Origin: Actinomadura hallensis
GTDB taxonomy: Bacteria > Actinomycetota > Actinomycetes > Streptosporangiales > Streptosporangiaceae
Assembly: GCF_006716765.1 (NCBI RefSeq)
Contig: NZ_VFPO01000001.1
Coordinates: forward strand, 5,332,001 to 5,396,000
DNA: 64,000 nt
Direction of reading: 5' to 3'
The notes beneath the pieces were generated by a model. That model saw nothing but the letters and a program-made list of their open reading frames with translations, ran no database searches and was not told where the DNA came from. A program made the translations under genes and the position numbers. Of the stretch, positions 27,561 through 36,819 are shown piece by piece. Position 1 is the first letter of the stretch. Every line of letters starts with the position of its first letter.

Positions 27561-28865
27561 TCACTCCTCGCCTTCGACCCGCATGACGCTCGCCACCTCG
27601 CGGACGATGTCGAGCCCCCGCAGCCCCTCCACCGTCGCGGAGAGCGCCGCGTCCGGCGCCCGGTGCGTCACGACCACGAGCTGCGCCTCCTCGCCCAGCC
27701 CGACCTGCCGCACGGCCTGGATCGACACCTCGTGCCTGGCGAACTCCTCCGCGACCGTGGCGAGGACACCGGCCTCGTCGGTCACGTCCAGCTGGATGTA
27801 ATAGCGCGTGACCGTCTCCCCCATCGGGAGGACGGGAAGCTTGGCGTAGGTCACCTCGACCGGCCCGGGCGAGCCGGCGGTCACGTTGCGCGCCACCGCG
27901 ACCAGGTCGCCGAGGATCGCCGACGCCGTCGGGGCGCCGCCCGCGCCCGCGCCGTAGAACATCAGCGAACCGGCCGACTCCGCCTCCACGAACACCGCGT
28001 TGTACGCCTCGCGGACGCTCGCCAGCGGGTGGGACCGCGGGATCATCGCCGGGTAGACGCGCACGGACACGCCGCGGCCGTTCCGGCCGTCCTCCGCGGG
28101 AACGCGCTCGCAGATGGCCAGCAGCTTGACGACGCAGTCCATCTCCTTGGCGCCCGCGACGTCGGCGGCGCTCACCTCGGTGATCCCCTCGCGGTGGACG
28201 TCCGCGGCCGTCACCGGGGTGTGGAACGCGAGCTGCGCCAGGATCGCCGCCTTGGCCGCGGCGTCGAAGCCCTCGACGTCCGCCGTCGGGTCGGCCTCCG
28301 CGTAGCCCAGCGACTGCGCCTCCTCCAGCGCGTCGTTGAAGCCCGCGCCGTGCGCGTCCATCTGGTCGAGGATGTAGTTCGTGGTGCCGTTCACGATGCC
28401 GAGCACCCGGTGCACGTGGTCGCCGACGAGCGACTCCCGCAGCGGCCGCAGCAGCGGGATCGCGCCCGCGACGGACGCCTCGTAGTACAGGTCGGCGCCG
28501 TACTCACGGGCCGCCGCGAACAGCGTCGCCCCGTCCTCCGCCAGCAGCGCCTTGTTCGCCGTGATGACCGACTTGCCGGCCTTCATCGCCTCCAGCATCA
28601 GCGTCCGGGCCGGCTCGATCCCGCCGATCACCTCGACGACGATGTCGACGTCGTCCCTGGTCACCAGGGCGTGCGCGTCCGTCGTCAGCAGCTCCGGGTC
28701 CACGCCCTTCCGCGCCCGGTCGGGCCGCCGCACCGCGATCCCCGCCAGCTCCAGCGGCGCCCCGATCCGCGCGGCCAGGTCGTCCGCCTGCTCCCGCAGC
28801 AGCCGGACCACCTCCGTGCCGACCACGCCGCAACCGAGGAGCGCAACGCGCAGTCCGGGTTTCAC
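27561..28865 (-). CDS. hom: Homoserine dehydrogenase
   Basis: NAD(P)-dependent reduction of aspartate semialdehyde. N-terminal Rossmann motif VALLGCGVVGTEVVRLL, catalytic-domain signature NGTTNYILDQM, GYAEADPTADVEGFDAAAKAAIL, and a C-terminal ACT domain (from ~residue 350: YIQLDVTDEAGVLATVAEEFARHEVSIQAVRQ) expected to bind threonine for feedback control. 434 residues. Overlaps lysA by 4 bases. Confidence 0.97.
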   Translation of the reverse strand: MKPGLRVALLGCGVVGTEVVRLLREQADDLAARIGAPLELAGIAVRRPDRARKGVDPELLTTDAHALVTRDDVDIVVEVIGGIEPARTLMLEAMKAGKSVITANKALLAEDGATLFAAAREYGADLYYEASVAGAIPLLRPLRESLVGDHVHRVLGIVNGTTNYILDQMDAHGAGFNDALEEAQSLGYAEADPTADVEGFDAAAKAAILAQLAFHTPVTAADVHREGITEVSAADVAGAKEMDCVVKLLAICERVPAEDGRNGRGVSVRVYPAMIPRSHPLASVREAYNAVFVEAESAGSLMFYGAGAGGAPTASAILGDLVAVARNVTAGSPGPVEVTYAKLPVLPMGETVTRYYIQLDVTDEAGVLATVAEEFARHEVSIQAVRQVGLGEEAQLVVVTHRAPDAALSATVEGLRGLDIVREVASVMRVEGEE

Positions 28866-30253
28866 GCTTCGACCTCCGCATCGAGCCGCAGCAGGTCCTC
28901 GGCGCTCTCCCGGCGGATGATCACGCGCGACCTGCCGTCCCGCACCGCCACCACCGCGGGCTTGGGAACAAAGTTGTAGTTACTGGCCATCGATCGACAG
29001 TACGCACCGGTGGCGGCGACCGCGACGAGGTCCCCGGCCGCAAGATCTTCGGGGAACCACACGTCTCGCACGACGATGTCGCCGCTTTCGCAGTGCTTGC
29101 CGACAAGCCTACTGAGCATGGGCGGTGCATCCGACGACCTGCTCGCCAGCACCGCGGTGTACTCGGCGCCGTACAGGGCCGTGCGCAGGTTGTCGCTCAT
29201 GCCGCCGTCCACCGACACGTACGTGCGGATGCCCTCGACGTCCTTGACGGTCCCGACCTCGTACAGGGTGATGCCGCCCGGCCCCACGATCGCCCGGCCC
29301 GGCTCCACCGTCAGCCGCGGCATCGTCAGCTCGTACGCCCGGCACTCGCGCGCCACGATCTCCCGCAGCGAGTCCGCGATCGTCTTCGGGTCGTGCGGCT
29401 CCTCCCCCGGCACGTACGCGATCCCGTACCCGCCGCCGAGGTCCAGCTCCGGCAGCTCGATGCCGTGCTCGTCCCGGATCGCCACCAGCAGCTCCGCCAG
29501 CCGGTGCGCCGCCACCTCGAACCCGTCGACCTCGAAGATCTGCGACCCGATGTGGCTGTGCAGCCCCACCAGCTCGAGCTGCCTCAGCTCCAGCACCCGC
29601 CGCACCGCCTCCAGTGCGGCCCCGGAGTTCCTGGAGAACCCGAACTTCTGGTCGTCGTGAGCGGTCGCGATGAACTCATGGGTGTGCGCCTCCACCCCAG
29701 TGGTCACGCGCACCATCACCTTGGGCCGGACGCCCATCTCCTGGGCGAGATACCCCACCCGGGCGATCTCCTCGAACGAGTCGAGCACGATCCGCCCGAC
29801 CCCGACCTCGAGCGCCTTCGCGATCTCCGCGGACGACTTGTTGCTCCCGTGCAGCGTGATGCGCTCCGTGGGGAAGCCCGCCGCCAGGGCGACGGCGAGC
29901 TCACCCCCACTGCACACGTCCAGGCCGAGGCCCTCCTCGTTCAGCCACCTGGCGACCGCCGTGCAGAGGAACGCCTTGCCCGCGTAGTGCACGCTCCCGT
30001 CATGGAACGCCGCCGCGTACTCCCTGGCCCGGCTCCGCACGTCCTCCTCGTCATAGACGTACAGAGGCGTCCCGTACTCGCGCGCCAGATCCCGGACGTC
30101 GACCCCGCCGATCGTGAGCACACCGTCGTCCCGCTTGGCGCTCCGCGGCCAGACCGCGGGCTCCAGCGCGTTCAGGTCGTCCGCCGGCCCCGCCGGATGG
30201 TCCTCCGGCAGGACGTCGGCGTGAAGGGGACCAGCTGGATGTACTCGACTCAT
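28862..30253 (-). CDS. lysA: Diaminopimelate decarboxylase
   Basis: Last step of lysine synthesis. Fold-type III PLP enzyme: Lys in VHYAGKAFLC, glycine loop ELDLGGGYGIAYV, Cys/Asp motif KHCESGDIV, and C-terminal GAYCRSMASNYNFVPKP. 463 residues. Overlaps the gene before it (30250) by 4 bases. Contrast the smaller, divergent family member in element 2 at 58012. Confidence 0.97.
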   Translation of the reverse strand: MSRVHPAGPLHADVLPEDHPAGPADDLNALEPAVWPRSAKRDDGVLTIGGVDVRDLAREYGTPLYVYDEEDVRSRAREYAAAFHDGSVHYAGKAFLCTAVARWLNEEGLGLDVCSGGELAVALAAGFPTERITLHGSNKSSAEIAKALEVGVGRIVLDSFEEIARVGYLAQEMGVRPKVMVRVTTGVEAHTHEFIATAHDDQKFGFSRNSGAALEAVRRVLELRQLELVGLHSHIGSQIFEVDGFEVAAHRLAELLVAIRDEHGIELPELDLGGGYGIAYVPGEEPHDPKTIADSLREIVARECRAYELTMPRLTVEPGRAIVGPGGITLYEVGTVKDVEGIRTYVSVDGGMSDNLRTALYGAEYTAVLASRSSDAPPMLSRLVGKHCESGDIVVRDVWFPEDLAAGDLVAVAATGAYCRSMASNYNFVPKPAVVAVRDGRSRVIIRRESAEDLLRLDAEVEA

Positions 30254-30939
30254 ATCCGCTCTCTAGGGGTCTCACCAATAACGTTCAGCCCGTTGCCGAG
30301 GACGACCTTCACAGCCTCCGCCAGACCCACCCGCCCGGCATGCACCGCCCCGGGCTCCTCATCGCCCTTCGGAACGGCGGGACACCGCTCGTGCACCTCG
30401 TGGTACGCCCCGGCCACCCTCTCCAAACACAACATCAGCGGCCTTGCATCCCGTTCCCGCTCCGCCTGCTTCGCGCGCCCCGGCACGTCCCCCAGCTCCC
30501 CCACGAGGGCAAGCTCCTCAGCGGCGACGTCCTGCAGCTCCCCCGCCACGATCCCGAGGTCCTTGGCCCAGCGCTCCACCCAGCAGGCCCGCGCATAGGC
30601 GTACCTCACGGAGAACCCCGGGTTCTCGAACGTCCGCGGCCACTCACTCCACCCGCCGGGGGGCACCCTCACGACCCCCGGGTCCCGCTTCACGGCCTCG
30701 ACGACCCGCCCCACCGGCACCACCACCCGGACGAGCCCGCCCCCGACGACCGCACCCCCGACCCGCCGCGCCACGACCTCGGGATCGACCCCGAGCCGCA
30801 ACGCCACCGGACTCTCGTAAACCCCAGGCCCCCGACCGAAAACGAGCACGTCATCGGGAACGGCGACATCGATCTCACCATCCGCCACGGCGTCGCGCAC
30901 AGCGCGCACGAGGGCACCGCTCACATCGCCTGGAGTCAC
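30250..30939 (-). CDS. ArgS-related DALR anticodon-binding-domain protein (NrtL-like)
   Basis: 229 residues related to the C-terminal, anticodon-binding part of arginyl-tRNA synthetase without the catalytic HIGH/KMSKS domain (FSVRYAYARACWVERWAKDLGI, LERVAGAYHEVHERCPAVP). Stand-alone proteins of this type sit before lysA in many actinomycetes and are annotated NrtL. The tRNA link is inferred from the domain. It lies two genes from a tRNA-Arg, which is probably coincidence. Confidence 0.75.
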   Translation of the reverse strand: MTPGDVSGALVRAVRDAVADGEIDVAVPDDVLVFGRGPGVYESPVALRLGVDPEVVARRVGGAVVGGGLVRVVVPVGRVVEAVKRDPGVVRVPPGGWSEWPRTFENPGFSVRYAYARACWVERWAKDLGIVAGELQDVAAEELALVGELGDVPGRAKQAERERDARPLMLCLERVAGAYHEVHERCPAVPKGDEEPGAVHAGRVGLAEAVKVVLGNGLNVIGETPRERI

Positions 30940-30960
30940 CCTGGTGAGACTATCCGACCA

Positions 30961-31344
30961 CTATTTGGACACCGCCGCGAGTTTCCGCACCGTCTGGATC
31001 AGCTGGTTGGGGTCGAACGGCTTGGTCACGTACGCGTCCACACCGATCTCGTTCCCCCGCCGCACATCGTGCTCCTGCGCCCGCGCCGTGATCATCACGA
31101 CCCGGATGTGCGCCGTCCCGGGGTCCTCCCGCAGCCGGATCGCGGTGACCCACCCGTCCAGCCGCGGCATCATCACGTCCAGCGTGATCACGTCCGGCGC
31201 GACGTCCGCCACCTTCTCCAGGCAGTCCTGACCGTCCACCGCCGTCGCCACCTCGAACCCCTCGAGCTGAAGGTTCACGGCGATGAGCTGGCGGATCACC
31301 TCGTCGTCGTCGACGACCAGAACGCGTCCCAGTGGCTCGGTCAC
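30961..31344 (-). CDS. Single-domain response regulator
   Basis: 127 residues, receiver domain only: VVDDDE, phospho-Asp in ITLDVMMPRLDG, MITARA, and TKPF with the conserved Lys. No output domain. Starts at GTG 31344 and ends 22 bases before the NrtL-like gene. Partner kinase not visible here. Confidence 0.92.
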   Translation of the reverse strand: MTEPLGRVLVVDDDEVIRQLIAVNLQLEGFEVATAVDGQDCLEKVADVAPDVITLDVMMPRLDGWVTAIRLREDPGTAHIRVVMITARAQEHDVRRGNEIGVDAYVTKPFDPNQLIQTVRKLAAVSK

Positions 31345-31450
31345 GGCTCGAAGTTAGCCGACTCCCACCCCACACGCACGGCGAACGCTCACGTGCGCGT
31401 CACCCCGCCAACCCTGGTAACCTTCTACCGCGCCGCTCGAGGCGCCCAGG

Positions 31451-31522
31451 GCCCCCTTAGCTCAGGGGATAGAGCAACGGCCTCCGGAGCCGTGTGCGCA
31501 GGTTCGAATCCTGCAGGGGGCG
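31451..31522 (+). tRNA. tRNA-Arg (anticodon CCG)
   Basis: Cloverleaf can be drawn: acceptor GCCCCCT (31451-31457)/AGGGGGC (31515-31521), discriminator G; anticodon stem ACGGC/GCCGT with loop CTCCGGA, anticodon CCG at 31484-31486; T arm GCAGG-TTCGAAT-CCTGC. No CCA encoded. Its 3' half is the integration target of two elements and now comes from element 1 DNA, but the tRNA is intact. Confidence 0.95.
31481..31521. other. attL: tRNA 3' half, first copy
   Basis: 41 bp from the anticodon loop to the acceptor stem of tRNA-Arg, identical at 43883-43923; 43 bp (31482-31524) are shared with 62014-62056. Confidence 0.92.
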
Positions 31523-31539
31523 CCCGAGGCGACCAGCCA

Positions 31540-31580
31540 AAACCCCGGTTGACCAGGCACGACACCGGTCCCCGGGGTTT
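31540..31580 (+). terminator. Hairpin downstream of tRNA-Arg
   Basis: AAACCCCGG (31540-31548) / CCGGGGTTT (31572-31580). Probably ends the tRNA transcript. Comparable hairpins follow the other two att copies. Confidence 0.6.
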
Positions 31581-31630
31581 CGTGCGTATGCAGCCAGCTG
31601 CCAGCGACAGCGATCGTTTGTCGCTGGTCG

Positions 31631-31650
31631 CGGGATATTCGCGGGATGGA
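31631..31650. repeat. Candidate integrase arm-type site (left)
   Basis: The 20-mer at 31631-31650 matches 43791-43810 with one mismatch, in the same orientation. After excision the two would flank the attP core at about 110 and 70 bp. Confidence 0.55.
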
Positions 31651-31689
31651 ACCGGCCGCGTTTCCCCAGGTCGACCCCAGGAAGCCGAA

Positions 31690-31714
31690 AGGGCCCCGGG
31701 ATGACCGGAGCCCT
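31690..31714 (-). terminator. Hairpin behind integrase 1
   Basis: On the minus strand AGGGCTCCGG and the near-complement CCCGGGGCCCT form a stem about 20 bases past the integrase stop. Confidence 0.45.
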
Positions 31715-31733
31715 GTCAGCGTACGTCGTCGGA

Positions 31734-33107
31734 TCATGAGCCGAGCGCCCTGGAGATCCTGCCGTTGGCGATCTCGCGATCCCCGTCCAGGCACTTGGCG
31801 TAGCGCTGGAGGAGCACGTCCACCGTGTGACCGGCGCGTTGAGCGACCTCGGGGGCATGGACGCCCGCGTTCAGCCACAGCGACAGAGCCGCGTGCCGCA
31901 GGTCGTACGGCTTACCGGCCAGCGGAGACGCCACCTGCTCAGGCGTGAGCGCCAGCAGACGGGCATCCCGCCATACCCGGTAGTAGCTGGACGAGGACAC
32001 CACGTTGCCCCGCTGACTGCGGAACAGGCGCCCGTCCTCGGCCACCCCGAACTCTGCGATGTGGTCGAGCAGGATGCGCACCAACTCCGGAGGGATCGGA
32101 ACCTCTCGCGTCTCCTTGTCGGCCCGTTGCTTGAGGCCCCGCTTGTCGTGAGCTTCGCCACTGTCAGTCCACCGCTTACCGGTCTGCGGCCGGGAAGTCT
32201 CCAGAGTGAGCGTCCCCCAGCCAGTTGCCGGAAGATGGCAATCTTGCTTGCGCAGCGCCACCGCCTCCCCGGGCCGCAGCCCCGCGTAGTACATGCAGGC
32301 GAACAGCGCGACCATCGGACGCCCCCGACGACGACCGACGTACGACACCGCCGTCAGCAGTTCTTTGGCCTGCCGAGGGTTGACGACGACCCGGCGATCC
32401 ACCGTCTCGGCCACTTTCGGCCGCCGCCACTGACTCTTGATCCGGTCCAGCGGATTCGCCGGAAGTTCCTCCAGTTCGGCCGCGTACTGGAGGACGTTGT
32501 AGAACACCGCCCGCTTACGCCGGTAGGTCTCCGCAGCGGCCGGGTTTCCGTCCATCTTGAGCGCCAGGGCATCCAGCGCCGCATGCACCGTTGCCGTCTG
32601 TGCCAGCGCAGCCAGGGGCAGCGAGACCTTTTCGAGCCAGCGGACGGCCTCCACGATCTCCGGCGAGGGGTCCGCCGGCCGCCGGTCAGCAGGCAGCAGC
32701 GCGTACTGCCGTAGCGCAGTCCGAACGGTCTCCGCCTCCGGCATACCGGCCGCATCCGTGACCAGGACAGGGGTCACGGTGGCAAGAGCATCGGTCATGC
32801 TGTCACGGGTTTTGGCCGCCGCATGAGGCCAGCGAGACGCGATGTACGCCTGGACGAAGCCGAGCCAGGACACCGCCTCTTTGGCCTGGATCATCGATTC
32901 GGGAAGCCCCGACTTGATCTCGAATTCCTCGCCCCGCTTGGCCGCCATCTGGAGGTCCAGAAGGAAGTTCTTGGCGAGCGCCTTCGTCTCGAAGGTGCGC
33001 GATCTCTCTCGGCCGCCGACCTTCCAGCGCACTTCGTAGGTCTTCTTGCGCTTGCTCGACTTGTTCGGCCGGATCTCCCAGAACCGGACGTCACGCGACA
33101 TGCTCAT
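31734..33107 (-). CDS. int: Tyrosine recombinase, integrase of element 1
   Basis: Site-specific recombinase acting on the tRNA-Arg att site. N-terminal arm-binding region, SAM-like core-binding domain (~residues 80-190), and a catalytic domain with Arg in YYAGLRPGEAVAL, the box YDLRHAALSLWLNAG, RAGHTVDVLL and the nucleophile Tyr in LLQRYAKC. 457 residues. Overlaps xis by 4 bases (ATGA). Clearly related to the element 2 integrase at 45314, but diverged. Confidence 0.95.
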   Translation of the reverse strand: MSMSRDVRFWEIRPNKSSKRKKTYEVRWKVGGRERSRTFETKALAKNFLLDLQMAAKRGEEFEIKSGLPESMIQAKEAVSWLGFVQAYIASRWPHAAAKTRDSMTDALATVTPVLVTDAAGMPEAETVRTALRQYALLPADRRPADPSPEIVEAVRWLEKVSLPLAALAQTATVHAALDALALKMDGNPAAAETYRRKRAVFYNVLQYAAELEELPANPLDRIKSQWRRPKVAETVDRRVVVNPRQAKELLTAVSYVGRRRGRPMVALFACMYYAGLRPGEAVALRKQDCHLPATGWGTLTLETSRPQTGKRWTDSGEAHDKRGLKQRADKETREVPIPPELVRILLDHIAEFGVAEDGRLFRSQRGNVVSSSSYYRVWRDARLLALTPEQVASPLAGKPYDLRHAALSLWLNAGVHAPEVAQRAGHTVDVLLQRYAKCLDGDREIANGRISRALGS

Positions 33108-33298
33108 GCCGCCTCCCGGAGGGTGTCCAGCCAGCTCACAAGCTCACTGCGCCAGATTCGGATCTCGCCGTTGGGCAGCTTGATCCCCGCAGGCGCCTTG
33201 CCGACCTCACGCCACCGGTAGAAGGTCCGGCGCGAGACACCGCCCAGTTCTTCGAGGACTTGATCAACGGTGAGGAGTTCGTCCCGCCTGCCGCTCAC
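33104..33298 (-). CDS. xis: Excisionase (helix-turn-helix, MerR/HTH_17 type)
   Basis: 64 residues: LTVDQVLEELGGVSRRTFYRWREVGKAPAGIKLPNGEIRIWRSELVSWL is the winged-helix DNA-binding form of AICE excisionases. Overlaps rep upstream and int downstream by 4 bases each, giving the classical rep-xis-int operon of pSAM2. Confidence 0.9.
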   Translation of the reverse strand: MSGRRDELLTVDQVLEELGGVSRRTFYRWREVGKAPAGIKLPNGEIRIWRSELVSWLDTLREAA

Positions 33299-34965
33299 GC
33301 TGCCTCCGCAGTTGCCGAAAGTTCGGGGGTGTTGTTGGTGGCCTGGTCGAGTTGCCGACGCCGTTGGATGCGTTCGTTGATCAGCAGCAGTAGCCGGTGT
33401 TCGGGTGGCTTGACGTCCGGGTCACCGGGCCCGGCGCGTTCCCACACGCAGACGGCGGACGGGTCGGCCGGATCGGCGACGGGTATCCCGGCTTCCGCCA
33501 GGCGCGCCAGCACCCAGGCTTTGCGGTCGGCTTTGTGGTCGGCCAGGGTCTTGCCGGACCACTTGCGCGAGACCAGCACGCGGCGGCCGCCGTAGCCAAG
33601 GTGTTCGCGTCGGTGCGCCTTGCCCTTGCAGAACCCAGGGGTCAGGCCGCGCCGCGGATTCTTGGGCTGGACGCCGTAGCGCAGCCAGTTCGCGCAGGTG
33701 GGCGAGCAGGGTTCGTAGCGCAGCGCTTCGGCCAACCGGTCGACGTGCTCACGCTGCGCTTGGGTCTCGGGGGCGTGGCATTCGGCCACGTTCTTGACCA
33801 GGTACTTGGTCAGGTAGCCGATGCATCGCCGCGCGTCGGGGGTGTCGGCCAGCACGCCTTGCGCGTCGATCTGCCGCCCGAACCGGACGACATGCAGGGG
33901 TTTCGCGTCGTCGTCCTGGTCGAGGGCGTCAAGCGCGTCGTCCCAGGTGGGCAGCACTTCGCCCGTGCGAGGGTCGACGTAGCCGCCGTTCTCGCCCGCC
34001 GCGTCGTCCCAGACCGGCAGATGCTCCCCCTCGTAGACGACGCGATCAGTGCGCGGCCACCACACCTGGTGATAGGTCGCGGCCACGACCTGCCGCAGTT
34101 CCGCACGGGAGATCGTCCCCCGGATCGCCATGTGCAGGTGAGGCGCCAGGCGCCGTTGCGGTTCGACGGTGGCGAAGTACTGCACATCGAAGCCGACGAA
34201 CCGGCGCAGGTTCTGCACGAACCGGTCGATGAGCTTGGAAAAGTGCAGCGCATCGCGCGCCGCCCGCGTGTAGTCGTAGGTGGTCGGGTCGACCGGGGTC
34301 CCGTCGGCGTTGACCTTGCCGTAGGAGTCCAGGGTGAGCGTCAGGAAGATGGACGGCCGGAAGGTCTTACCGTCCCGACCTCGGAACACCTTGCCCACGG
34401 TGCGCGCGTCGACAGGCCGACGAGGCAGGTCGGCCACGTCCTGACGCCGCCGAGTGGAGCGCACCCGCCGCTTGGGCCGGTCACCGGTCTTGAGCGAACC
34501 CCGGACGCCGGAGCGTTCGATCTCGACGTCCAGTTCCCGCAGGAGCCCGTCCCAGAAATCCACCGGTTCACCGTGCGCCGTCCCGGCCTGGTCGGCTTCA
34601 TCGCGCTTGGCCTGAGCGAACGCGCGCAGTTCCAGCAGGCCGCGTTGCTCCTCGTTCGGGTCGGCCCGGGTGATGACCGGTTCCTGGTCCAGGTGCCAGC
34701 CCTGGGCGCACTGGACGGCGCGTAGCTTGCGCTTGCGTTCAGCGCACGACGGGCAGACCGAGGCCAGGGTGTGCCCGCACGGCACATACACGACCTGTGA
34801 CTCGCCCGTGTGCAGGTCGACGCGCCGCATGGGCACCGGCCGCACGCATACCCCATGTTCGACGGCGACCCGTTCCAGCACGTGCCGCGCGAGCGGAGGC
34901 AGCGTCTTGACCGGCGCACCGTTCGCCCCGTCGAGGCTGGAGGCACTGGCAGGGGTTGGGCTCAT
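33295..34965 (-). CDS. RepSA-like rolling-circle replication initiator
   Basis: Starts replication of the excised element. 556 residues. A zinc-like CPSC lies near residue 71 (CGHTLASVCPSC), the FLTLTLDSYG motif near 210, and an HUH-type motif at PHLHMAIRG (~275-283). A C-terminal candidate tyrosine region is RRCIGYLTKYLVKN. This is the architecture of the pSAM2 RepSA group. Overlaps TraSA and xis by 4 bases. Confidence 0.85.
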   Translation of the reverse strand: MSPTPASASSLDGANGAPVKTLPPLARHVLERVAVEHGVCVRPVPMRRVDLHTGESQVVYVPCGHTLASVCPSCAERKRKLRAVQCAQGWHLDQEPVITRADPNEEQRGLLELRAFAQAKRDEADQAGTAHGEPVDFWDGLLRELDVEIERSGVRGSLKTGDRPKRRVRSTRRRQDVADLPRRPVDARTVGKVFRGRDGKTFRPSIFLTLTLDSYGKVNADGTPVDPTTYDYTRAARDALHFSKLIDRFVQNLRRFVGFDVQYFATVEPQRRLAPHLHMAIRGTISRAELRQVVAATYHQVWWPRTDRVVYEGEHLPVWDDAAGENGGYVDPRTGEVLPTWDDALDALDQDDDAKPLHVVRFGRQIDAQGVLADTPDARRCIGYLTKYLVKNVAECHAPETQAQREHVDRLAEALRYEPCSPTCANWLRYGVQPKNPRRGLTPGFCKGKAHRREHLGYGGRRVLVSRKWSGKTLADHKADRKAWVLARLAEAGIPVADPADPSAVCVWERAGPGDPDVKPPEHRLLLLINERIQRRRQLDQATNNTPELSATAEAA

Positions 34966-36422
34966 GCAGCCTCCCCGGACTCGCCGACGCCCAGGGCCAC
35001 CATGTGCCGGATGTCGTCATCGGAGACGTAGGCCGCGCGCACCCGCACCGGGTCAGGGGAGGTCTCCAAGCGGACGAACCCGACACCCGCGCCGATCTCG
35101 GGGACCGGCGAGATCTGGTCGGCGAACGCGCCGCGGTCTCGGGACCCGTCGCCGAGCACCATGTCAACCTGTTCGTCTTCGTCCAGGCGCAGCGCGATCC
35201 GGGTGGGGAACAGGTTGCGCAGGTTGTTGACCTCTTTGCGGGCGTCCTGCTGCGCCCCGATCACGCAGTACCCGACCGACCGGCCTTGTGAGGTGAGGAT
35301 GGCAAGCGCCGACTCGGCCCGCCGCCGCAAGTCCTTGGACGGGCAGTAGGCCGTCAGGAACGCCAGTTCGTCCACGATGATGATGCGGAACGGGTGCTCA
35401 TGCGAGGGAGCGAACGACCGCGTGACCCCGGCGAACTCATCGGCGCGGGCGTTCATGTCGGCCGCCGCGTCCTCCAGCAGCGCGACCATGCCGCCGTCCG
35501 GGTCGGAGGAGTACCGGCCGTAGCGTTCGAACAGCGCCCGCCCGAAGCTCAGTTCCATGCGCTTGGGGTCGATCGCCCACACTTCGACCAGCCCGGCCAG
35601 CATCAGCGGCAGCACCGCCCGCACCACCGACCACAGCACCGACCCCTTGCCGGCCCCGGTCGCCCCGGCGATCAGAACGTGTGTGCCGAGCAGCCGAAGC
35701 CGCCACGGGCTCCCGTCCTCACACCGCCCGACCGGCACCCCGGACAGGTCGACCTCGGCCGCGTCCACCAGCGGCAGCGCAGGAACGGGGGTGGCAAGCG
35801 CGTCTTTGCGGACGAACTCCAGCCAGACGCGGCCCGGACGGTCACCGCTCCGCACCCGGCACAGACTCGCGCCGAACCCGTGCGCCAGGTTGGCCGCCAC
35901 CGCCTCCCAGGCGTCCGGAGCCTGCCCCTTGAGCATCCGCACCAGGACGCGGTCGGTGGTCGGCCCGCAGCGGACCTTGACGATCGCGGGTAGGTACTCG
36001 CGCCGCTTGTGGGTGCGCGACAGGCCCGCCGTCACCATGACCGGCTGCCAGTCGCGCCGGTAGACGCGCACCAGCCGCCACCGGGACCGCACCGGCCAGC
36101 CCACCCACCGCAGGAACGACGCCCGATCGGCCACGTACCAGGCGCCCAGGCCCGCCCCGGCCAGGATTACCAGGCCCACCGGGACCGGCCAGCCGTAGGA
36201 GTAGCCGAGCCAGGCCAGGCCCCCGGCTGCCGACAGGGGGACGATGTTGCGGACGCAGAAGACCACCAGGGCCAGCAGGCCCCGCAGCGCGTTGACGAGC
36301 AGGACCAGGCCCTCGGGCATGTGCCACACCGGAGGCGCCCACTTGGGCGGCGCGAACGGGTCGTCGGCCGCCTCCACCGCGACGTTCTCACCGGGTCCGA
36401 GCTTGCGGAACTCCCATGCCAT
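34962..36422 (-). CDS. FtsK/SpoIIIE-type DNA translocase (TraSA-like)
   Basis: Hexameric pump that moves double-stranded DNA between mycelia. Two membrane helices (~residues 28-80), Walker A GATGAGKGS (~255), and Walker B in FRIIIVDELAFL. 486 residues. In AICEs this single protein is enough for transfer. Confidence 0.9.
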   Translation of the reverse strand: MAWEFRKLGPGENVAVEAADDPFAPPKWAPPVWHMPEGLVLLVNALRGLLALVVFCVRNIVPLSAAGGLAWLGYSYGWPVPVGLVILAGAGLGAWYVADRASFLRWVGWPVRSRWRLVRVYRRDWQPVMVTAGLSRTHKRREYLPAIVKVRCGPTTDRVLVRMLKGQAPDAWEAVAANLAHGFGASLCRVRSGDRPGRVWLEFVRKDALATPVPALPLVDAAEVDLSGVPVGRCEDGSPWRLRLLGTHVLIAGATGAGKGSVLWSVVRAVLPLMLAGLVEVWAIDPKRMELSFGRALFERYGRYSSDPDGGMVALLEDAAADMNARADEFAGVTRSFAPSHEHPFRIIIVDELAFLTAYCPSKDLRRRAESALAILTSQGRSVGYCVIGAQQDARKEVNNLRNLFPTRIALRLDEDEQVDMVLGDGSRDRGAFADQISPVPEIGAGVGFVRLETSPDPVRVRAAYVSDDDIRHMVALGVGESGEAA

Positions 36423-36510
36423 GATGGGTCACCTCTTCTCTGATGCAGGTCAGGGGGGAGAGAACCGGGGGCGGCCGGAGGTGCCAGCTCCAGCCGCCCC
36501 GCCCTACTGG

Positions 36511-36819
36511 TCAGGCCGCCGACGACTCGCCGACCTCGGCCCGCCGCGCCGCCGCGTGCAACCGCTCCACCTCGGCCGCGTAGACGGCGAACGACTCGGC
36601 GAGCTTGCGTGCGGCCCGCACGTCCTCGGCCGTGGGCGCCGTCGCGTTCGTCGGAGTGACCGTGACGTCGGCGTCGGCGTGTGAGATCGAGATCTGCGCC
36701 CGCTGGCGCCCCGCCGAGCAGAACACGTCCATTCCGCCGTCCGGCTGCAGGCTCACGGTGATGCGCGGCGCGTGACCGGGCCTGACCACGATCGTGGTGT
36801 AGCTGTAGGCGTCGCTCAT
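36511..36819 (-). CDS. Small AICE protein, paralogue A
   Basis: 102 residues, no recognised domain. A beta-rich first half (YSYTTIVVRPGHAPRITVSLQPDGGMDVFC) precedes an amphipathic helix ARKLAESFAVYAAEVERLHAAAR. That helix closely matches the next gene (ARRLADQASAYAAEVERLYRSG), so the two are diverged tandem copies. Overlaps paralogue B by 4 bases. Position between tra and pra suggests a spread/transfer accessory role. Confidence 0.7.
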   Translation of the reverse strand: MSDAYSYTTIVVRPGHAPRITVSLQPDGGMDVFCSAGRQRAQISISHADADVTVTPTNATAPTAEDVRAARKLAESFAVYAAEVERLHAAARRAEVGESSAA